Numbered from the stretch's first letter, positions 1 to 9,460 are shown. The stretch is DNA of 64,000 nt from an uncultured Paracoccaceae bacterium (GCA_947492475.1 CANLNM010000001.1:558001-622000), one strand, 5' to 3'. The notes: generated by a model not told the origin, from the letters alone. Made by a program: numbers and translations.

Positions 1-412
1 TCAGCAATCCGCGATCATCATGCTGACCGTGTAATTCCACCAATGTTGCGGATAATGCGCGCAACACATCGCCCGAAACACGCCGATCATTGACCCACGC
101 GGTTTTGCGGCCATCCCGGCCATTCACCCGACGCAGGATCAGCTCATCCTCGGTGTCGATCCCGGCCTCTTGTAATACCGCCCACGCCGCATGTCCGGGG
201 GGCAGGTCGAATTCTGCAATTACTTCGCCTTTTTCGGCACCGTTGCGCACCAATTCCGCGCGCCCACGCCATCCCAGCACAAATCCAAGACTGTCTAGCA
301 AAATGGATTTCCCGGCCCCGGTTTCCCCGGTCAGCACGTTCAAACCGGGCTGAAATTCAAGTTCAAGCCGGTCAATGATCAACATGTCACGAATGTCTAG
401 CGCGCGCAGCAT
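1..412 (-). CDS. recN: DNA repair protein RecN, N-terminal part (cut by window edge)
   Basis: N-terminal 137 residues of RecN, an SMC-like ATPase of double-strand break repair in the cytoplasm. The reading starts at an ATG at 412 (MLRALDIRDMLIIDRLELEF) and shows the Walker A motif GETGAGKS near residue 35 and the family Q-loop region (HGQHDDRGLL) just before the edge. The coiled coil and the ABC signature/Walker B half lie outside the window. It follows bamD on the same strand with a 123-bp gap, the bamD-recN order common in alphaproteobacteria. I see no GTTC-N7-GTTC LexA box in that gap, so SOS control is not supported here. Confidence 0.93.
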   Translation of the reverse strand, partial: MLRALDIRDMLIIDRLELEFQPGLNVLTGETGAGKSILLDSLGFVLGWRGRAELVRNGAEKGEVIAEFDLPPGHAAWAVLQEAGIDTEDELILRRVNGRDGRKTAWVNDRRVSGDVLRALSATLVELHGQHDDRGLL

Positions 413-535
413 CAGGAAATCCAAGCCAAGTTAGGGGCCGATATAGGGCAAAGATGGGCTATGCCCACAGAATATGGTCTAACCCCTCTTTTGGCTGAGC
501 CGCTGACAGGTTTCAACCCACCAAACACAAATGGC

Positions 536-1372
536 CTACAGCCATTCCCCACGCACCACCTGACGATAGATGGATGCCAGCCAATTATCACCTGTAGATT
601 GCATCGACAGGCCCTGCCCCGTCAGCAAAGCGTGGCTTTCGGCGTACCATTCCGTGGATTGGAAATTATGGCCTAGAATCGCGCCCGCACTTTGAGCTTC
701 GTCGGTCAGGCCCAGCGATAGGTATGCCTCAACCAAACGATGCAACGCTTCTGGTGTGTGGCTGGTGGTTTGGAAATCCTCGACAACCACACGGAACCGA
801 TTGATCGACGCGGCAAAATGATCCCGGCGCAGATAATAGCGTCCGATTTCCATTTCCTTGGCCGCCAGATGGTCAAAAGCCAGATCAAATTTCAGGATTG
901 AGGACCGCGCATATTCGCTATCTGGATAGCGTTCAATCACGACCCGCAACGCTTGTAACGCTTGGAAGGTCAGGCCCTGATCGCGGCCAATTTCATCGAT
1001 CTGATCATAATAGGACAAGGCCAGCAAATATTGCGCATATGCGGCGTCTTCATCCGTTGGATAGAAATCAATGTAACGTTGCGCTGCAGCGCGGGAGGAC
1101 GGGTAATTACCCTCTCGGTGATAGGAAAACGCCTGCATGATCAATGCGCGTTTGGCCCACTGAGAATAGGGATAGAGACGTTCAATTTCCCCAAAATAAA
1201 ACGCCGCATCTTCGGCACGATTGCGCTCTAACTCAAACTCACCACGTTGAAAAATCTCTTCGGCAGAGTAATTTTCAAGCTCTTCTGGTGAGACATCTGA
1301 TCCAATATTTGAACAGGCAACCAAAACAGCCAGCGCGGACACGGCACCAGCACGGCGCAGCCAGACAGTCAT
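536..1372 (-). CDS. bamD: Outer membrane protein assembly factor BamD (ComL lipoprotein)
   Basis: BamD is the essential lipoprotein of the BAM complex that inserts beta-barrels into the outer membrane. From the ATG at 1372 the protein has 278 residues and begins with a lipoprotein signal (MTVWLRRAGAVSALAVLVAC, lipobox LVAC then S), followed by TPR-like repeats with typical segments such as AEDAAFYFGEIERLYPYSQW and YPSSRAAAQRYIDFYPT. An in-frame ATG at 1447 would add 25 residues ahead of the signal peptide. It has a GAGG at acceptable distance, but the shorter form puts the signal peptide at the true N terminus, so I prefer it. It sits between lpxC and recN on the same strand. Confidence 0.93.
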   Translation of the reverse strand: MTVWLRRAGAVSALAVLVACSNIGSDVSPEELENYSAEEIFQRGEFELERNRAEDAAFYFGEIERLYPYSQWAKRALIMQAFSYHREGNYPSSRAAAQRYIDFYPTDEDAAYAQYLLALSYYDQIDEIGRDQGLTFQALQALRVVIERYPDSEYARSSILKFDLAFDHLAAKEMEIGRYYLRRDHFAASINRFRVVVEDFQTTSHTPEALHRLVEAYLSLGLTDEAQSAGAILGHNFQSTEWYAESHALLTGQGLSMQSTGDNWLASIYRQVVRGEWL

Positions 1373-1534
1373 CGACCGGCCCCACGAAGGTGTCAAAGCG
1401 TTCAAACGGGAATCCCGCGCAGATAGATCAGTTGGTTCTGTACCCATTTGGGTCGCGCCTCATGTCGTTTGAGATGGGTTTAGCACAGAAGATTCGAAGG
1501 CAAAACGGCAATTTGATCTGTAAGGTCAAAGTGA

Positions 1535-2458
1535 TCAGGCAACCGCCGACAGATCAGCCAAACGCACACCCACACCCGGCAATTGCGCCGCTGTCATCGC
1601 ATCGGCCCGCACCCAGCGCCATGCATCGTCTTGGGCAAACAAAACCCGCAGCAATTCATTGGTCAGCGCATGCCCGGCGCGAATGCCGGTATATTGCCCC
1701 AAAATCGGGGCCCCCGCGGTGTAAAGATCCCCCAGCGCATCCAGCATTTTATGGCGCACTGCTTCGTCGGCGTGGCGCAGACCGCCGGGGCTAACCACAT
1801 GATCACCGTCCACGACCACCGCATTGACGCCCGGAACACCGCCCAGAGCCAGACCATTGGCCTGCATCGCATCGACATCGGCCTGGCGGCAAAACGTCCG
1901 GCTATCACATAATTCGCGCACAAAGGCACCATTGGCCATGGGCAGGTTTTTACGTTGCTGGCCAATCGCCCCATCGTCAAAATCAATGGCAAAGTCGATC
2001 TGCAATGCACGGGCCGGTTCAATCCGGGCCGTGGCGTCGCCGCGCTGCACTTCGACGGTTTTCAACACCTCGATCACATAAAGGGGCGCATCAATGATCG
2101 CATTGCCCGCTTTGACCAATTCCTGAACAAACCCGGCTGATGATCCATCCATGATCGGCACTTCTGGTCCGTTTAAGGTCACATGCGCATTGTGGATACC
2201 GCAGCCCGCCAAAGCGGCCATGATATGTTCGATCGTTGAAACGGTCACATCGTGGCTGTTGACGATCCGCGTATTCAGAGGCGTCTGGACCACATGATCC
2301 CACAGCGCCGCAATACGCCCTGTGCCCTGCGCAACGTCCAACCGTTCAAACACGATCCCATGCCGCGCGGGCGCAGGGTTCACGACCATTTGCACAGGTT
2401 CGCCCAGATGAAGGCCAACGCCGTTAAAGGTCACAGAGGTCTGAAGGGTGGTTTGCAA
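1535..2458 (-). CDS. lpxC: UDP-3-O-acyl-N-acetylglucosamine deacetylase LpxC
   Basis: Zn-dependent deacetylase, first committed step of lipid A synthesis, cytoplasmic. It is 307 residues, the usual length. Zinc ligands are visible as H78 (VSTIEHIMAAL), H236 and D240 (RHKMLDALGD), and the catalytic-region histidine as H263 (RAGHALTNELL). The N terminus MQTTLQTSVTFNGVGLH matches the family start, but the start codon there is TTG. The frame is open about 60 bases further upstream with no ATG or GTG, so TTG is the likely initiator, which would suit a weakly translated enzyme. No clear Shine-Dalgarno precedes it. It lies directly downstream of the ftsZ terminator. Confidence 0.95.
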   Translation of the reverse strand: MQTTLQTSVTFNGVGLHLGEPVQMVVNPAPARHGIVFERLDVAQGTGRIAALWDHVVQTPLNTRIVNSHDVTVSTIEHIMAALAGCGIHNAHVTLNGPEVPIMDGSSAGFVQELVKAGNAIIDAPLYVIEVLKTVEVQRGDATARIEPARALQIDFAIDFDDGAIGQQRKNLPMANGAFVRELCDSRTFCRQADVDAMQANGLALGGVPGVNAVVVDGDHVVSPGGLRHADEAVRHKMLDALGDLYTAGAPILGQYTGIRAGHALTNELLRVLFAQDDAWRWVRADAMTAAQLPGVGVRLADLSAVA

Positions 2459-2583
2459 AGGATTGCCAACATTTGTTTCGGTTGAATAGTCAGCTAAGGG
2501 CTCTGGCCGGTGATCTCAATTCACAGTTTGCAACGTTATGTAACAACTAATGCCGCAATGCAGCTAACCCTTGATAAATAAGC

Positions 2584-2610
2584 AAAAAGGCCACCCGAAG
2601 GCAGCCTTTT
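2584..2610 (-). terminator. Rho-independent terminator of ftsZ with UUCG tetraloop
   Basis: Read on the minus strand, an 11-bp stem (AAAAGGCUGCC with GGUGGCCUUUU, two wobble pairs) closes on a UUCG tetraloop and runs into a U-tract. It lies about 30 bases after the ftsZ stop and before lpxC, so the dcw transcript probably ends here and lpxC has its own promoter in 2459-2580. Confidence 0.85.
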
Positions 2611-2640
2611 AAAAACTTTATTGCAACAGATGTTACAAAA

Positions 2641-4275
2641 TTAGTTTGCCTGACGACGCAGGAATGCCGGGATTTCGATCCGTTCTTGCTCTGGATCGGC
2701 CTCTACTTCTTCTTCGTGCAGGTTGCGCACTTGGGGCTGGGCCCGTTCCTGTGCGCCATGCGGCTGGGCAGCTTCTGCGCCGTGACCGGTCATGCGGTTG
2801 ATCAGGGAATTGATCCCAAACCGTGGCTTGTCTGCATCGGATGCAGCAGGGGCCGCCGCCGGTTGCTGTTGCGGCGCAGATGTTGTGCGGGCCTGAACGG
2901 CTGGGCGCTGCGGCTGCGACGACACTGCGGCATGCAAACGGGCCATTGCATCGGCGGATGGCGTACCAGCGGATGGTGCACGAGGCGCAACAAACACTTC
3001 TGGTGTGGCATCCATGGCTGGTTCTGGACGGGGCTGATAGGCAGGCGGAGGCACATCATCTGTGGCCGCTTGCTGATAGCTGTCCATTTCGCGCTGCATG
3101 GGTTCAAAGATATCCTCGGCCTGTTCTTGGGCCGTTTCCTGGAAATCATCAAACAGTGGCTCTTGGGCTGGTGCCGCTTGTTGAACAGGCTGTTGGGCAA
3201 CATGTTGCGCAGGCGCAGGCGCGGCCACTTCGGTCATTTCAGCGGTGGTTTGCTGAGTCAAAGGGGCGGCCATAGACCGGCGCGGCAATGGTGTTTCGGC
3301 GCGGCTTTCGACCGCATCGATGCCTGTTGCCACAACGGAAACGCGCATTTTGCCTTCCATGTTGGTGTCCAGCGTGGACCCAACGATGATGTTGGCTTCT
3401 TGGTCGACTTTTTCGCGAATTTTGTTCGCGGCCTCGTCCAATTCGAACAATGTCAGATCGTAGCCACCGGTGATGTTGATCAGAACACCACGTGCGCCTT
3501 CGAGGCTGATTTCGTCCAGCAATGGGTTGGCAATCGCTTTTTCAGCGGCCTGAACAGCGCGGTTATCGCCGTCGGCTTCGCCTGTGCCCATCATCGCCTT
3601 GCCCATTTCGTCCATCACAGCACGAACATCCGCAAAGTCGAGGTTGATCAGGCCCGGACGGACCATCAGGTCAGTCACGCCTTTAACACCTTGATACAGC
3701 ACATCATCCGCCAGCGAAAACGCTTCGGTGAAGGTGGTGTTTTCATTGGCCAAACGGAACAGGTTCTGGTTGGGAATGATGATCAGCGTGTCGACCACTT
3801 TTTGCAAGGCATCCACGCCGTCTTCGGCCTGACGCATGCGTTTTTGGCCTTCAAACTGGAACGGCTTGGTGACAACACCAACGGTCAGAACACCCAATTC
3901 ACGCGCGGCTTGCGCGATGATGGGGGCTGCACCCGTACCGGTACCGCCGCCCATGCCAGCGGTGATGAAACACATATGTGCCCCCGCCAGATGATCGACG
4001 ATCTGTTCGATGCTTTCTTCTGCGGCGGCGGCGCCGACGGTTGCGCGGGCCCCTGCCCCCAAACCTTCGGTCACTTTGACACCCATTTGAATGCGCGCTT
4101 CAGATTTCGATTGCTGCAATGCTTGCGCATCTGTGTTGGCAACGACGAATTCAACACCTTCGAGCTGTTGCTCGATCATGTTGTTAACCGCATTACCGCC
4201 TGCGCCACCCACACCGAATACTGTGATGCGCGGCTTCAGTTCTTCATGTCCCGGAAGGGAAAGATTCAAAGTCAT
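2641..4275 (-). CDS. ftsZ: Cell division protein FtsZ
   Basis: Tubulin-like GTPase that forms the Z-ring. The GTP-binding domain is clear: [13 protein letters not shown] near residue 22, tubulin signature [10 protein letters not shown] near 110, and [11 protein letters not shown] of the T7 region. A long Gln/Ala/Pro-rich linker (about residues 320-500) follows, and the C-terminal peptide [12 protein letters not shown] is the FtsA-binding tail in its alphaproteobacterial form. Total 544 residues, long because of the linker. I start at ATG 4275 ([16 protein letters not shown]); a GTG at 4305 would add ten unconserved residues. It is the last dcw gene, separated from ftsA by about 385 bp holding a terminator, so it probably has its own promoter. 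Confidence 0.97.
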   Translation of the reverse strand: MTLNLSLPGHEELKPRITVFGVGGAGGNAVNNMIEQQLEGVEFVVANTDAQALQQSKSEARIQMGVKVTEGLGAGARATVGAAAAEESIEQIVDHLAGAHMCFITAGMGGGTGTGAAPIIAQAARELGVLTVGVVTKPFQFEGQKRMRQAEDGVDALQKVVDTLIIIPNQNLFRLANENTTFTEAFSLADDVLYQGVKGVTDLMVRPGLINLDFADVRAVMDEMGKAMMGTGEADGDNRAVQAAEKAIANPLLDEISLEGARGVLINITGGYDLTLFELDEAANKIREKVDQEANIIVGSTLDTNMEGKMRVSVVATGIDAVESRAETPLPRRSMAAPLTQQTTAEMTEVAAPAPAQHVAQQPVQQAAPAQEPLFDDFQETAQEQAEDIFEPMQREMDSYQQAATDDVPPPAYQPRPEPAMDATPEVFVAPRAPSAGTPSADAMARLHAAVSSQPQRPAVQARTTSAPQQQPAAAPAASDADKPRFGINSLINRMTGHGAEAAQPHGAQERAQPQVRNLHEEEVEADPEQERIEIPAFLRRQAN

Positions 4276-4380
4276 GGACCAGTCCGCCTGTCTGATTGAT
4301 TCCACCCGTCCCGGGGCGGTTTTATCCTTATATGACCGTGATCCTAGCGGCGTGCGACTAAAAGGTCACGTCAAAAACAC

Positions 4381-4402
4381 AAAAAGACCACAAAATGTGG
4401 TC
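4381..4402 (-). terminator. Terminator-like hairpin between ftsA and ftsZ; rest of the gap empty
   Basis: On the minus strand a 7-bp perfect stem (GACCACA/TGTGGTC, 3-nt loop) is followed by five U. It lies downstream of ftsA and upstream of ftsZ, so it should stop or attenuate ftsQA transcripts. The surrounding non-coding interval 4276-4659 shows no gene. A second hairpin with GGGGC/GCCCC arms near 4560-4576 has no U-run and I do not call it. A dedicated ftsZ promoter must lie in 4276-4380 or read through. Confidence 0.6.
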
Positions 4403-4659
4403 CTATTTTGGGGGTAAAATCGCTTAATTTGGCCCAATCGGCAAAATCTTGCGTATTTAGCGCCCGCAATACATAGGAAATCCGTCCGCATCCCGGTCAG
4501 GCGCGGTGATCCCATTTTTGTGTTCGAAGATACTGCTATCCTCATTTTTATCTCAAACGGGGCTCTTTTGGCCCCTGCTTGATAGTCTATACACCTATAT
4601 CTAGGCTGCCAATCCGAAAAGCCCACCACCAAAGGTATAATTTGGCAATGGTTGCAGGA

Positions 4660-5994
4660 TTACCAATTATCGCGGAACCAACGCACGGCCCGTTTCAGGC
4701 TGCGGGCCGGATAACGTTCGGCGGGAATTTCGAAATCCCACCATTCGTCTTGGGGATGCGCGGCAAACAATGACAGCCCCACAGCAGAGCTAAAGGCCGG
4801 ACCAGTGGCCGCCTGAGGCAGACCCTGCACCCGCAACGGACGTCCAAGACGCACTTGTTGACCCAAAATGCGCGACGCCAAACCGTCCAGACCGGGAATT
4901 TGGCTTGCGCCACCGGTCAACACAATCTGTTGGCTGGGCAGATGTTCAAAGCCCGCCGCATCCAGACGCAGGCGCACCTCTTCCAGAATCTCTTCGACGC
5001 GGGGACGCATAATGCCGATCAGTTCTGCGCGGCTCACTGTGCGCCGATCATGTTCCCAATCGCCGGTATTGCCGCCGATTTCGATCTGATCGCGATCATC
5101 CATCCCAGTGGCGACAACGCCGCCATAAAATGTCTTCATCCGTTCGGCCGTGGCAACGGGCACTTGCAGACCCATCGAAATATCACCGGTCACGTGATCG
5201 CCGCCCATCCGCACAGAATCCGCATAGATCATGTGTTTCTTCATGAAGACGGTCAGTGTCGTCGATCCGCCACCCATATCAATACAGGCCGCGCCCAGTT
5301 CCTGTTCATCCTCAACCAGGCTCGACATGGCGCTGGCATATCCGGCGGACGCAATCCCGGCCACCTCCAGATCACAGCGTTTGATACAATATAGAATGTT
5401 CTGAATGGCCGTCGCTTCGACCGTCAACAGATGCATATCCGTGGTCAGCTGATTGCCGATCTGCCCGCGCGGGTCACCCAAACCCGACCGGTGATCCAAA
5501 GCAAAGTTCACCGGCTGCGCATGCAGCACTTCGCGGCCCATACCAATGTCTGGCACATCGCATGCGGCCAGAACCCGGCCAATATCAGCATCCGTGACAT
5601 TGCCGTCCTGAATATCCACCGCTCCGTCCAATCCGTAGGATTTAGGACGCGCGCCAGACAGGCAGGCAATCACGTGGTCAACACGCACATTGGCCATTTT
5701 CTGAGCCGCCTGAACGGCGGTACGGATCGCACGTTCGGTTTCCTGCATGGCGTCCACTTCGCCGAATTTCACGCCACGCGACCGGGTTGTCGCCGCACCG
5801 ATCACCCGAAACGAAGACTGCCCCGCCATGGATCCAACCCCGTCGGAATCCTTAAACTGTTCCGGGCCGTCAAATCGCAAAACCAGACAGGCCACTTTGG
5901 ATGATCCCACATCCAAGGCCGCAATTACACCACGTTGCATCGCCGCTTTGCGCATGGTGCGCATGGCTCTCTGGGTTTCGTATAGCTCGCGCAT
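4660..5994 (-). CDS. ftsA: Cell division protein FtsA
   Basis: Actin-family ATPase that tethers FtsZ to the membrane and recruits late division proteins. 444 residues. Phosphate-1 motif ALDVGSSKVACLVLR near residue 25, the 1C/SHS2 subdomain region following (TRSRGVKFGEVDAMQETERAI), adenosine motif IVLTGGASQIPGLDG near 370, and a C terminus with basic/aromatic residues (SLKRAVRWFRDNW) typical of the membrane-targeting helix. Start ATG 5994. ftsQ ends 33 bp upstream, in operon order ddl-ftsQ-ftsA. Confidence 0.96.
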   Translation of the reverse strand: MRELYETQRAMRTMRKAAMQRGVIAALDVGSSKVACLVLRFDGPEQFKDSDGVGSMAGQSSFRVIGAATTRSRGVKFGEVDAMQETERAIRTAVQAAQKMANVRVDHVIACLSGARPKSYGLDGAVDIQDGNVTDADIGRVLAACDVPDIGMGREVLHAQPVNFALDHRSGLGDPRGQIGNQLTTDMHLLTVEATAIQNILYCIKRCDLEVAGIASAGYASAMSSLVEDEQELGAACIDMGGGSTTLTVFMKKHMIYADSVRMGGDHVTGDISMGLQVPVATAERMKTFYGGVVATGMDDRDQIEIGGNTGDWEHDRRTVSRAELIGIMRPRVEEILEEVRLRLDAAGFEHLPSQQIVLTGGASQIPGLDGLASRILGQQVRLGRPLRVQGLPQAATGPAFSSAVGLSLFAAHPQDEWWDFEIPAERYPARSLKRAVRWFRDNW

Positions 5995-6027
5995 TACTTT
6001 ATTCCGCCTGCTTGTTTTTGTTTTTAT

Positions 6028-6894
6028 TCAATTACTTGCTTCTACGGGCGCCCGAAAAAACGCCTGTGCCATTTCATTTAGTCGGATGGTGGGGCGCGCC
6101 ATATTGCGCATATCCACAACTTTGATGTCCCGGTTCAGCATTTCCTGCGCCTGATCAAAGGCAATGACCCGTTCCAAGGCCGCCACAGGATGTTCATCCG
6201 GTAGCAAAATACGTTGCTCGCGGTCCAGAACGATATCCCAGCGGCGTTCACCCATGCGCACCAATCCGCGCATCCGGTCCCCCAATGGGGCCGCAGCGGC
6301 GTAGATTTCCAACGCCTCGCCTAATGCTTCGCGTGCGCCGTCCCCGACAACCAGCGGCAAATCGGCCCGATCCGCACGTGCGTGCAATGGCCCGATGATG
6401 GCGCCGGTCATATCCACCAACCGCAGCCCATCTGAGGCGCGCCAGACCGCAACCGGTGTGCGCTGCACAACATCGACCTGCAAAACACCGCCGGGGCGAA
6501 TGCGAATGGTGGCCGATTCAACAGCACCAAGCGCGGCGACTGTTTCACGGTCGGCTTCTAGGTTCAGATCAAAGGACGAGGTCGGGAATTTGATCGGCAA
6601 GACCCGACGAATTTCCGCAACCAGCGCATCATCGGCCCCGTCCACAGCCATCATCTTGACGCTGAATTCTTCGCGGCTTTCGATGGCGTCTTTGGCCGAA
6701 GCAATCTGATCGACCAGCATTTGCCGGTTTGCATCATTGGAAAACCAAACGCCCGCAATAAACACGGTGACAAAAACCGGCAGACCGATGCGCAAAAACG
6801 CGCGGAATAGCGGCGTCAGCATCAAACGGTGCAGTTTATAACGCCACCTGGATGGGGCCGGATCACGATAAGGGGTTTGGTTTACCGGTCGCAT
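6028..6894 (-). CDS. ftsQ: Cell division protein FtsQ
   Basis: Bitopic divisome protein bridging early and late division proteins (FtsQLB). From ATG 6894 it has 288 residues: a basic cytoplasmic stretch (about 1-40), one transmembrane segment (LPVFVTVFIAGVWFS, about 40-57), then periplasmic POTRA (from FSVKMMAVDGADDALVAEIR) and beta domain. The start I chose overlaps the ddl stop by 13 bases, implying translational coupling; an in-frame upstream ATG at 6945 lies deeper in ddl and adds unconserved residues. It ends before ftsA. Confidence 0.93.
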   Translation of the reverse strand: MRPVNQTPYRDPAPSRWRYKLHRLMLTPLFRAFLRIGLPVFVTVFIAGVWFSNDANRQMLVDQIASAKDAIESREEFSVKMMAVDGADDALVAEIRRVLPIKFPTSSFDLNLEADRETVAALGAVESATIRIRPGGVLQVDVVQRTPVAVWRASDGLRLVDMTGAIIGPLHARADRADLPLVVGDGAREALGEALEIYAAAAPLGDRMRGLVRMGERRWDIVLDREQRILLPDEHPVAALERVIAFDQAQEMLNRDIKVVDMRNMARPTIRLNEMAQAFFRAPVEASN

Positions 6895-7796
6895 GAGGCC
6901 TCCTCGACCAACTGGGCGCAGAGTTCGGGGAAAGTAACCCCGCAAAACGCCGCCTGTTCAGGGGCCAGTGATGTGGGCGTCATGCCCGGCTGGGTGTTGG
7001 TTTCAAGGATGATCAAGCCATCCAACCCTTTGGTATCGTCCCAGCGGTAATCCGTCCGGCTCAACCCGCGACACCCTAATGCGGTATGCGCGCGCAATGC
7101 ATATTCCATACAGGCGTCAAAGATGTCTGACGGAATATCCGCAGGCAGCACATGTTTGGACCCGCCTTCTTTGTATTTGGCGTCATAATCATACCAGGTG
7201 TCAGTCAGGATATCGGTCACCGTCAGGGCACGATCCACCAAAACGGCCGTTGTCAGTTCGCGCCCCGGAATGAAATCTTCGACCATCAGGGTTTGTGGCA
7301 TGTCCGCGGCCAGTTTGGGCGGCGTATTGGCCCCATCATGCACCAAATAAACGCCGACAGATGACCCTTCGTTATAGGGTTTCACCACATAGGGCGGGTC
7401 CAGCACATGCTGCGCCTCGACCACATCGCGATCCGCCAGAACGCTGTTGGCGACGGGCAATCCCGCAGCGCGCAGTGTTTCTTTGGTCTTTTCTTTGTCC
7501 ATGGCCAGCGCCGACGACAAAACGCCCGAATGTGTATAGGGAATGCGCATCCATTCCAGCACGCCCTGCACCACGCCGTCTTCGCCCCAGCGGCCATGCA
7601 ATGCGTTAAACACCGCATCCGGCGCAATCGCTTGCAGATCGGCCACCAGATTGGGACCGGCATCCAGCTCAACCACGTTGAAACCAGCGACGCGCAGCGC
7701 TTCGGCACATTCCTTGCCCGAGCTCAGAGACACCTCTCGCTCGGCCGATGGTCCACCCATCAATACACAAATTTTGCGGGTTGCCCTGCTCGACAT
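6882..7796 (-). CDS. ddl: D-alanine--D-alanine ligase (DdlB)
   Basis: ATP-grasp ligase forming D-Ala-D-Ala for MurF. 304 residues. N-terminal signature VLMGGPSAEREVSLSSG, substrate loop HGRWGEDGVVQG, ATP-grasp core YVVKPYNEGSSVGVYLV, and Mg-binding end ILETNTQPGMTPTSL. An in-frame GTG at 7802 exists, but ATG 7796 has a GAGG at better spacing. It lies between murB (about 100 bp upstream) and ftsQ (13-bp overlap), so the precursor enzyme and the divisome protein are co-expressed. Confidence 0.95.
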   Translation of the reverse strand: MSSRATRKICVLMGGPSAEREVSLSSGKECAEALRVAGFNVVELDAGPNLVADLQAIAPDAVFNALHGRWGEDGVVQGVLEWMRIPYTHSGVLSSALAMDKEKTKETLRAAGLPVANSVLADRDVVEAQHVLDPPYVVKPYNEGSSVGVYLVHDGANTPPKLAADMPQTLMVEDFIPGRELTTAVLVDRALTVTDILTDTWYDYDAKYKEGGSKHVLPADIPSDIFDACMEYALRAHTALGCRGLSRTDYRWDDTKGLDGLIILETNTQPGMTPTSLAPEQAAFCGVTFPELCAQLVEEASCDR

Positions 7797-7898
7797 TCCC
7801 ACCGCCTCGTTTCCGGGCTCGCGCTTCGCTTGTTGCGATTATTCGCTTTTGCCCTGTTGGGGGTCTAACCTGCCGTTAGATCCCTAAATCCGCACCAT

Positions 7899-8831
7899 TT
7901 ATTCTGGGGTCGTTTCGCCGACCCTCATAATTTCCCATTCTAGCGTGATACCGCTTGAATCGTAAACCTTTTTCCGCACGTCTTCGCCCAATCCTTCTAG
8001 ATCGGCGGCGGTTGCGCCGCCCGCATTGGTCAGGAAATTGGAGTGTTTCACATTCATCACCGCGCCGCCACGTGTAGCCCCACGCATGCCAGCGTCATCA
8101 ATGACCTTCCAGGCTTTCAAATCATGGGTGTCATCCGCACGCCCGGTGGAACTAAATCCAGCCGGATTGCGGAACGTGCTGCCAGCGGTGCGGTCCTTTG
8201 TGGGTTGGCTTTCATCGCGTTTGGCCAGTTGATCCGCCATCCGCGTTTCCAGTGTTTCTGGATCCCCGGCGGGGGCCTTCATTGTGACGGATGTGACGAC
8301 AAACCCGTCGGGCATGTCGCTGTGACGATAGGCAAAGTTCAGATCAGACGCCGTTAGGGTCATCGCCTCTCCTGTGCGGGTAAATCCACGCGCAGAATGA
8401 AACACATCCGCCATATAGGCCCCATAACAGCCTGCATTCATCCGTACAGCACCGCCAATTGTGCCCGGAATTGTGCGCAGAAATGTCAAATCACGCCCCG
8501 CAGCCGCCGCGATCCGCGCCACCCGTGCATCCAATGCCGCTGCGCCCGCAACAACATGGTCACCATCCACATCACAGCCGTTGAACCCACGGCCCATACG
8601 GATCACAACCCCGCGCACACCGCCATCCCGGATGATCAGGTTGGACCCGACCCCCATGGTGAACACCGGCACATCCGCAGGCAATGCCGCCAGAAACGCC
8701 GCCAGATCATCGCTGTCAGCGGGCTGAAACAACACATCTGCCGCGCCGCCAACCCGCATCCAGGTTAGATCAGACAGGTCACGATTTGGGGTCAAAGTGC
8801 CACGCACAGGTGGTAAATCAAAATTTAACAT
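7899..8831 (-). CDS. murB: UDP-N-acetylenolpyruvoylglucosamine reductase MurB
   Basis: FAD-dependent reductase making UDP-MurNAc. 310 residues from ATG 8831 ([16 protein letters not shown]). FAD-binding motif [16 protein letters not shown], type-I MurB segments [21 protein letters not shown] and the GSTFRNPAG region holding the catalytic serine, C-terminal [20 protein letters not shown] longer ATG start at 8894 adds 21 residues not expected in the family. It is preceded in the operon by the two DUF2484-like genes and an APC permease, an interruption between murC and murB. Confidence 0.95.
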   Translation of the reverse strand: MLNFDLPPVRGTLTPNRDLSDLTWMRVGGAADVLFQPADSDDLAAFLAALPADVPVFTMGVGSNLIIRDGGVRGVVIRMGRGFNGCDVDGDHVVAGAAALDARVARIAAAAGRDLTFLRTIPGTIGGAVRMNAGCYGAYMADVFHSARGFTRTGEAMTLTASDLNFAYRHSDMPDGFVVTSVTMKAPAGDPETLETRMADQLAKRDESQPTKDRTAGSTFRNPAGFSSTGRADDTHDLKAWKVIDDAGMRGATRGGAVMNVKHSNFLTNAGGATAADLEGLGEDVRKKVYDSSGITLEWEIMRVGETTPE

Positions 8832-8954
8832 GCTCTGAATTAGCGGCAATCGCGCCCGTCCTGCAAGGGGCAATTCGTTTGCAACACGCGCCAACGGTAC
8901 GGCCCGTCAGGGTCGTGCTAAACCTGCGTGCCGTAGGCACCCAATTGGATCACG

Positions 8955-9203
8955 TTATTGGCCTGAAACCCGACGCACCCACCGGCCCAGATAAATCACC
9001 GGCCAACGCAGCACCGACAGTCCGGCAATCAGAACAATCACCCCAATCCAGACCGGGTTTTCCCAAAACACCCACCCCAAAACAGGGATGCCGACGCCAA
9101 TCAACACATAGGCCCGACGCCAATGATTGTCTTTGCTGGGCAACATCCCCAACAGATTGGCCGCGATCAGCCAAACAAAGGCCGCCATCATCGACCAAGT
9201 CAT
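8955..9203 (-). CDS. Small membrane protein, DUF2484-like (second copy)
   Basis: 82 residues, three hydrophobic segments (about 5-20, 31-47, 52-72). It resembles the DUF2484 family found between murC and murB in Rhodobacteraceae; function unknown. It is a diverged tandem paralogue of the gene just upstream: both share W-[LV]-[LI]-A-A near residue 11, M-L-P near residue 20, a [LI]-G-W motif mid-protein and R-x-P-x-x-Y near the end. Its start overlaps the stop of the upstream copy by 4 bp, so they are coupled. Position in dcw suggests, but does not show, an envelope or division role. Confidence 0.7.
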   Translation of the reverse strand: MTWSMMAAFVWLIAANLLGMLPSKDNHWRRAYVLIGVGIPVLGWVFWENPVWIGVIVLIAGLSVLRWPVIYLGRWVRRVSGQ

Positions 9204-9460
9204 TGCGGTGTCCGTTCTTGGCTATCGCGCCCTATCGCTTTGCGCAGGTAATAGGCCAGCGGCCTGCGAAACATCGACACAAAGGCAAAAGCCCCGATTG
9301 CCGCATAGGTCCAGCCATGTTCCATACCAATCCAGCCGATCAGGATCGGGGCGGCAATTAGCAGGGCGAAACCGGGGATAAACTGAAACCGCATCGGCAA
9401 CATCGCAACACATGTTGCGGCCAATACCCAGAAACAGCCAAGGATCAATGGGGTGCTCAT
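9200..9460 (-). CDS. Small membrane protein, DUF2484-like (first copy)
   Basis: 86 residues from ATG 9460, which has a textbook AGGAGG Shine-Dalgarno 5 bases upstream; the frame is open further upstream but I reject that extension. Hydrophobic segments at about 5-20, 28-45 and 48-65, then a basic tail (RRPLAYYLRKAIGRD). The pattern FWVLAATCVAMLP ... APILIGWIG ... SMFRRPLAYY fits DUF2484. Its start overlaps the stop of the APC permease by 4 bp (ATGA), so permease and both DUF2484-like genes form one translationally coupled block feeding into murB. Function unknown. Confidence 0.75.
   Translation of the reverse strand: MSTPLILGCFWVLAATCVAMLPMRFQFIPGFALLIAAPILIGWIGMEHGWTYAAIGAFAFVSMFRRPLAYYLRKAIGRDSQERTPQ

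Noticed and set aside
2686-4299. 537-codon open frame opposite ftsZ
   Set aside because: Mirrors the ftsZ coding frame in a GC-rich gene; composition is low-complexity (Trp, Gly, Arg, His) and no domain is seen.
4560-4576. Second hairpin (GGGGC/GCCCC) between ftsA and ftsZ as a terminator
   Set aside because: No U-run on either strand.
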